A DNA stretch of 53,470 nucleotides from an uncultured Oscillibacter sp. (lineage in GTDB: Bacteria > Bacillota > Clostridia > Oscillospirales > Oscillospiraceae), in the NCBI GenBank assembly GCA_910576845.1, contig CAJTJA010000010.1, positions 1-53,470 of the forward strand, given 5' to 3'. How positions within the stretch are numbered: position 1 is the first letter of the stretch; each line of letters begins with the position of its first letter. Under the pieces are notes generated by a model. That model did no database searches, had not been told where the DNA came from, and saw nothing but the letters and a program-made list of their open reading frames with translations. This document shows, piece by piece, positions 49,764 through 53,470 of the stretch. The translations under genes and the position numbers were made by a program.

Positions 49764-51947
49764 ATGAATTATGCGGGGGAACGTTTACTGGCCGGAGAAG
49801 GCGCTCCAATCACGGAGGCCCATGAGCAGCACAGCGGTATGCGAAGCGTTCAGAATCTGGAGGCTATTATTAACGAGGGGCTTCGCGTCGCTTTGCTGGA
49901 GGAGACTCCGGATCAGTCGCTTGGAGTGCTGCTGGAGCATCTGGGAAAAGCTCTAAACGGGGAGCGGACGTACATATTTGAGCAGAACAAGTCCGGCGGC
50001 GACGACAACACCTATGAGTGGGTAGCAGATGGGGTGGAGCCGGAACAGGAGAACCTTCAAAATGTCCCTCCGGAGGTGTGCGCCAGATGGTATCAGAATT
50101 TCAGCGTTGACGGACATATTGTCATTAAAAACGTGGAAGATATTCGGGAGTCAGATTCGCTTCAGTACGAGAACCTGAAGCGGCAGGGCATCCATTCCCT
50201 TGTGGTGGTTCCCCTGTACGACGGGAAACAGATCATTGGCTTTTACGGTGTGGATAATCCCCCTGTGAAGTCGCTGGAATATGCGTCGAATATGCTCCAG
50301 ACGGCGGCATATTTTATTGTGTCCTCCCTGAAGCGGCGTAATTTGTTCCGGGAGCTTAAAAAGCGGAGCTTTCTGGAGGGGAGACAGAGTATGGAGGATA
50401 TTCTGGAGGGCGCCAGAACCGGCATATGGACCATTGAACTGGAGGATGGCTGCCAGCCCAGGATGTATGCGGATCGAACCATGCGGATTCTTTTGGGCGT
50501 GCCGGATGACATTGGACCGGAGGAGTGTTACCAGCACTGGTTTGAACGCATTGAGCCGGATTATGTGGGGATGGTTCAGGAGGCGGTACGGGAAATATTG
50601 AAGGCTGGACGGTCCGAGGTGATCTATCCCTGGAATCATCCGGCGCTGGGAAAAATTTATGTCCGCTGCGGCGGTGTGCCGGACAGGACATTCAAAAAGC
50701 CGGGCGCCTGTCTGAACGGATACCATCAGGACATCACAGAGACCATGGTGACCAGGAAGAAACAGGAACAGTCTATCATGGAGCTCCTGGAACGGGTGAG
50801 GCGGGCAAACTCGGCAAAAAGCGAATTTCTTTCTCACATGTCCCACGACCTCCGCACGCCCATTAACGGAATTTTGGGGATGCTGGCCATTCTGGAGAAA
50901 AGTCAAGATGACCCGGATCGGCAGAGAGAGTGCCGGAGAAAAATCCGTGTGTCAACAGAGCATCTGCTGTCCTTGGTAAACGATGTTCTTCTGGTAAGCA
51001 ACCTGGAGAGCGGGAGGCCAGCCGTGGTGAAGGAGCCCTTTGACCTTTGCTCCGTGCTGGACGACTGTATCACGATATTATCCCCTCTGGCGGAGGAACG
51101 GGCTGTTCTGCTGGAGCTGGAAACATCCGGCCTGCGGCACAGCAGGGCGATTGGAAATCCGCTTCAGCTAAAGCAGATTTTGATGAGTGTCATCGATAAC
51201 GCCCTCAAATATAACCGGCCCAACGGCTCCGTATTAGTCCGGGCGGAGGAGACCGCCTTCCGCAATGGGACTGCAAGCTGCCGTTTTGTTGTGAAAGATA
51301 CTGGAATCGGCATTGGAGAAGAGTTTAAAAATCATATTTTTGAACTCTTTACCCAGGAGCATCAGGACGCAAGGACCAACTATAACGGCGCCGGGCTTGG
51401 CATGTCCATTGTAAAGAAGCTGGTGGACCAGATGAAGGGGACGGTCGAGATAGACAGCCGGGCCGGCAAGGGGAGTGTGGTCCAAATTACTCTGCCCATT
51501 CAGGTGGATCAGGCGTGGGAAGCGCGTTCTGAGGAAGAAGAACGGGGCGCACAGGGTGATGTGGCCGGGATGCACGTTCTTTTGGTGGAAGATAATGAAA
51601 TTAACTGTGAAATTGTGGAGTTCATGCTGCGGGACGCAGGTGCGGAGGTTGTGACCGCAAACAATGGAAAAGCCGCTGTGGATGCCTTTGAAGCATCTGC
51701 CCCGGGAACATTTGACTGCATACTCATGGATTTGATGATGCCGGTGATGAGCGGATATGAGGCGGCCCGGGTGATTCGCGGCCTGAAGCGCACAGATGCG
51801 GAAGCAGTGCCCATCATAGCGCTGTCGGCAAACGCGTTTGAAGAGGATATTGCGCTGGCAAAGGATGCGGGGATGAATGAACATTTGGCAAAGCCGGTGG
51901 ATGTCCGCAGAATGTTCCAGGTTATGGACAGGCTGAGGGGCCGGTAA
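49764..51947 (+). CDS. Hybrid sensor histidine kinase with GAF domain and receiver
   Basis: Cytoplasmic hybrid kinase, 727 residues, no membrane segment seen. Domains in order: GAF-like sensor (about 30-185; GERTYIFEQ to VVVPLYDGKQIIGFYGVDNPP), a PAS-like region (about 205-330), HisKA with H361 in SHMSHDLRTPINGIL, HATPase (about 455-580; VIDNALKYNRPNGS, VKDTGIGIGEEF, GAGLGMSIVKKLV), and a receiver domain with D656 in CILMDLMMPVMSGYEAA and the late lysine in LAKPVD. No output domain follows. A good GAGGAG/GGAGGG site precedes the ATG. The stimulus is unknown. A second kinase gene follows after 57 bases. Confidence 0.92.
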   Translation: MNYAGERLLAGEGAPITEAHEQHSGMRSVQNLEAIINEGLRVALLEETPDQSLGVLLEHLGKALNGERTYIFEQNKSGGDDNTYEWVADGVEPEQENLQNVPPEVCARWYQNFSVDGHIVIKNVEDIRESDSLQYENLKRQGIHSLVVVPLYDGKQIIGFYGVDNPPVKSLEYASNMLQTAAYFIVSSLKRRNLFRELKKRSFLEGRQSMEDILEGARTGIWTIELEDGCQPRMYADRTMRILLGVPDDIGPEECYQHWFERIEPDYVGMVQEAVREILKAGRSEVIYPWNHPALGKIYVRCGGVPDRTFKKPGACLNGYHQDITETMVTRKKQEQSIMELLERVRRANSAKSEFLSHMSHDLRTPINGILGMLAILEKSQDDPDRQRECRRKIRVSTEHLLSLVNDVLLVSNLESGRPAVVKEPFDLCSVLDDCITILSPLAEERAVLLELETSGLRHSRAIGNPLQLKQILMSVIDNALKYNRPNGSVLVRAEETAFRNGTASCRFVVKDTGIGIGEEFKNHIFELFTQEHQDARTNYNGAGLGMSIVKKLVDQMKGTVEIDSRAGKGSVVQITLPIQVDQAWEARSEEEERGAQGDVAGMHVLLVEDNEINCEIVEFMLRDAGAEVVTANNGKAAVDAFEASAPGTFDCILMDLMMPVMSGYEAARVIRGLKRTDAEAVPIIALSANAFEEDIALAKDAGMNEHLAKPVDVRRMFQVMDRLRGR

Positions 51948-52004
51948 GACAGCGCCTGCGCACAGATGACACAAATTATGAAAAATTGCGGAGATGGAAA
52001 GGAT

Positions 52005-53470
52005 ATGAAAAACAAAGCTTTGCCGCAGTCCTTGAAAATCGGCATAGTAACAATCATTTGTTTAACGGTTTTCGTGTTTGCCTTTCTGGGAACATCCATT
52101 CATAATATGAGCGAGAATACGATTGAAGAGATTGGCATCTCCTATATGGCTGGAATGAACGAACAGGTGTCGCTGCACTTTGAGACGATTATTGAGCTCC
52201 GCTTGACTATGGCGGAGTCCATTGCGCATATTGCAGCGGGGGATGGAAATTCCGGTTACGGAACGAGGGAAGAGATCGAATACGGCGCAAGGGCAAGGCA
52301 TTTTTTGTGCGCTGCCCTGTATTCTCTCGACGGAGAAATTGAGATGATTTTTGGCGATCCTGTGGAGCTCAACCACCCGGAGCCCTTTTTGGAGAGCTTG
52401 CGGAACGGGGAGCGCAAAGCGGCCTCTGCCGCCGACAGCAATGGCGACGGCGTGATTTTGTTCGGCGTTCCCTGTGAATATCCTATGTCCGACGGCAGCG
52501 GCAGCCTTGCGATTGTGGTGGGACTCTCCACCAAATATATGGGTGAAGTTTTGTTCCTGGATTCGGATAAGTCGCTGAGCTATTCCTTTGTAATCCGGAA
52601 AGACGGCAGCTACGTTGTCGGGAACGAGGGTGATACCCACGAAAACTATTTTGACAGGCTTAACAGTATCTTTAGCAGCCAGGATATAGAGGCGGATCCC
52701 TGCATTGAACAGCTGAAGGCTGCCATGGAGGCCAACGAAGATTACTCTACTATCATGAAAAGCGGCGGATCGCGCCGCCATATATACTGCACCAATCTCC
52801 CCTACTGCGAGTGGTATCTGATAACGGTCCTCCCCTTTGAAAGGCTGGATAATGCCATTTCAGGCATGGGAGGCCGCTGGCTCATTATTGTTTATGCCGC
52901 CTCCCTTGCGGTGGTCGCCATGCTCCTCTACATATTTTTCCGGTACCTAAAGCTGTTCAAAGACCAGGTATCGGAACTGAAGCGCATGAACGCGGAGATG
53001 GACTCAGCTCGGAAAGCCGCAGAGCAGGCGCGGAAAGAGGCGGAACAGGCCAACTCGGCAAAACAGGAATTCCTATCCAGCATGAGCCATGATATCCGCA
53101 CTCCCATGAACGCCATTATCGGTATGACATCTTTGGCTCTGGACAATACAGACAACCCAGAGCAGGTTCGGAATTATTTGGGTAAGATTGCGCTGTCCAG
53201 CAAGCATTTACTCGGGCTGATCAACGACGTGCTGGATATATCCAAGATCGAAAGCGGCAAAATGACGCTGAATGTGGAGCCGGTGTCACTGAGGGAGATA
53301 ATGGACAGCATCGTTAATATTATGCAGCCCCAAGTTGCGGCGAAGGAGCAGCAGTTCCGTGTAGCTGCCCGGGAGATACTTTCGGAAAACGTGTACTGCG
53401 ACAGTGTGCGGCTGAATCAGGTGCTGATCAATCTGCTGGGAAACGCTGTCAAATTCACCCCGGAGAAGGG
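52005..53470 (+). CDS. Membrane sensor histidine kinase, C-terminus cut by the window edge
   Basis: The frame opens at ATG 52005 behind GGAGATGGAAAGG and runs to the window end (488 codons seen). Residues about 9-30 are a first membrane helix, about 31-285 an extracellular sensor (dCache/PAS-like; YSFVIRKDGSYVVGN, CEWYLITVLPFERL), and about 287-312 a second helix (WLIIVYAASLAVVAMLLYIFF). Then comes a coiled coil, HisKA with H362 in SMSHDIRTPMNAIIGM, and the start of HATPase with N480 in LLGNAVKF. More domains, perhaps receivers, probably follow outside the window. Likely co-transcribed with the hybrid kinase upstream. Confidence 0.9.
   Translation, partial: MKNKALPQSLKIGIVTIICLTVFVFAFLGTSIHNMSENTIEEIGISYMAGMNEQVSLHFETIIELRLTMAESIAHIAAGDGNSGYGTREEIEYGARARHFLCAALYSLDGEIEMIFGDPVELNHPEPFLESLRNGERKAASAADSNGDGVILFGVPCEYPMSDGSGSLAIVVGLSTKYMGEVLFLDSDKSLSYSFVIRKDGSYVVGNEGDTHENYFDRLNSIFSSQDIEADPCIEQLKAAMEANEDYSTIMKSGGSRRHIYCTNLPYCEWYLITVLPFERLDNAISGMGGRWLIIVYAASLAVVAMLLYIFFRYLKLFKDQVSELKRMNAEMDSARKAAEQARKEAEQANSAKQEFLSSMSHDIRTPMNAIIGMTSLALDNTDNPEQVRNYLGKIALSSKHLLGLINDVLDISKIESGKMTLNVEPVSLREIMDSIVNIMQPQVAAKEQQFRVAAREILSENVYCDSVRLNQVLINLLGNAVKFTPEK

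Noticed and set aside
1..53470. CRISPR arrays, tRNA or rRNA genes, complete insertion sequences
   Set aside because: No regularly spaced direct repeats, no tRNA-like or rRNA-like sequence and no transposase gene were seen by eye; a tRNA scan would be needed to be certain.

Overview
The window looks like chromosome of a spore-forming, anaerobic, G+C-moderate Firmicute, most like the Clostridia (Oscillospiraceae-type gut bacteria). The reasons are a leucine T-box, a division and cell-wall (dcw) cluster with a PASTA-domain penicillin-binding protein, a DAP-type murE, spoIVB, a SleC/Csp spore-germination set, a TM1266-type hydrogenase regulator, and gene spacing and Shine-Dalgarno sites typical of Clostridia. 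The lineage is an inference; no rRNA or tRNA gene was seen.

Layout. 1-5.5 kb: leucine biosynthesis leuA-leuC-leuD-leuB behind a promoter and a T-box with a CUC specifier. 6.1-7.6 kb: alanine racemase and a small DUF7660-like gene. 7.6-10.5 kb: a strong promoter, an unidentified structured leader with an intrinsic terminator, then a TM1266-family regulator and a three-gene SsuABC-like ABC importer. 10.6-10.8 kb: a 192-bp inverted-repeat element (MITE-like), with a second copy at 43.4 kb. 10.9-12.5 kb: rsmD, coaD and a coiled-coil protein. 12.8-27.3 kb: mraZ, rsmH, ftsL, a class B PBP, murE, mraY, ftsW, murG, murA, ftsQ and ftsZ, in one direction and without murF, murD or ftsA. 27.7-28.7 kb: spoIVB.

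28.9-40.9 kb is a catabolic island. A YheO-like regulator and a dctP-prpD-dctQ-dctM TRAP importer unit lie on the minus strand. Facing away from them on the plus strand is an operon encoding an isocitrate-lyase/PEP-mutase-family lyase, an aconitase-type two-subunit hydro-lyase, a dihydropyrimidinase-like amidohydrolase, an isochorismatase-fold amidase and a PLP lyase. The hydro-lyase plus lyase resemble dimethylmaleate hydratase and dimethylmalate lyase of nicotinate fermentation. The amidohydrolase plus amidase suggest a cyclic imide or ureide is opened and de-amidated first. This pathway is an inference.

41.4-43.3 kb: a tandem glycine riboswitch in front of a sodium:alanine/glycine symporter. 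43.5-48.4 kb: a germination module, with two subtilisin-like Csp-type proteases on the minus strand divergent from the cortex hydrolase gene sleC. 48.4-49.7 kb: a prophage remnant on the minus strand carrying the C-terminal part of a phage minor-capsid protein fused to a polymorphic toxin type-50-like domain, a small acidic gene that may be its immunity protein, a zinc ribbon, and the first codons of a scaffold-like gene. 49.7 kb to the end: a hybrid GAF sensor kinase and the first 488 codons of a second sensor kinase cut by the window edge.

The best candidates for something undescribed are the leader at 7.68-7.86 kb, the catabolic island at 30-41 kb, and the stranded phage toxin-immunity cassette at 48.6-49.7 kb.
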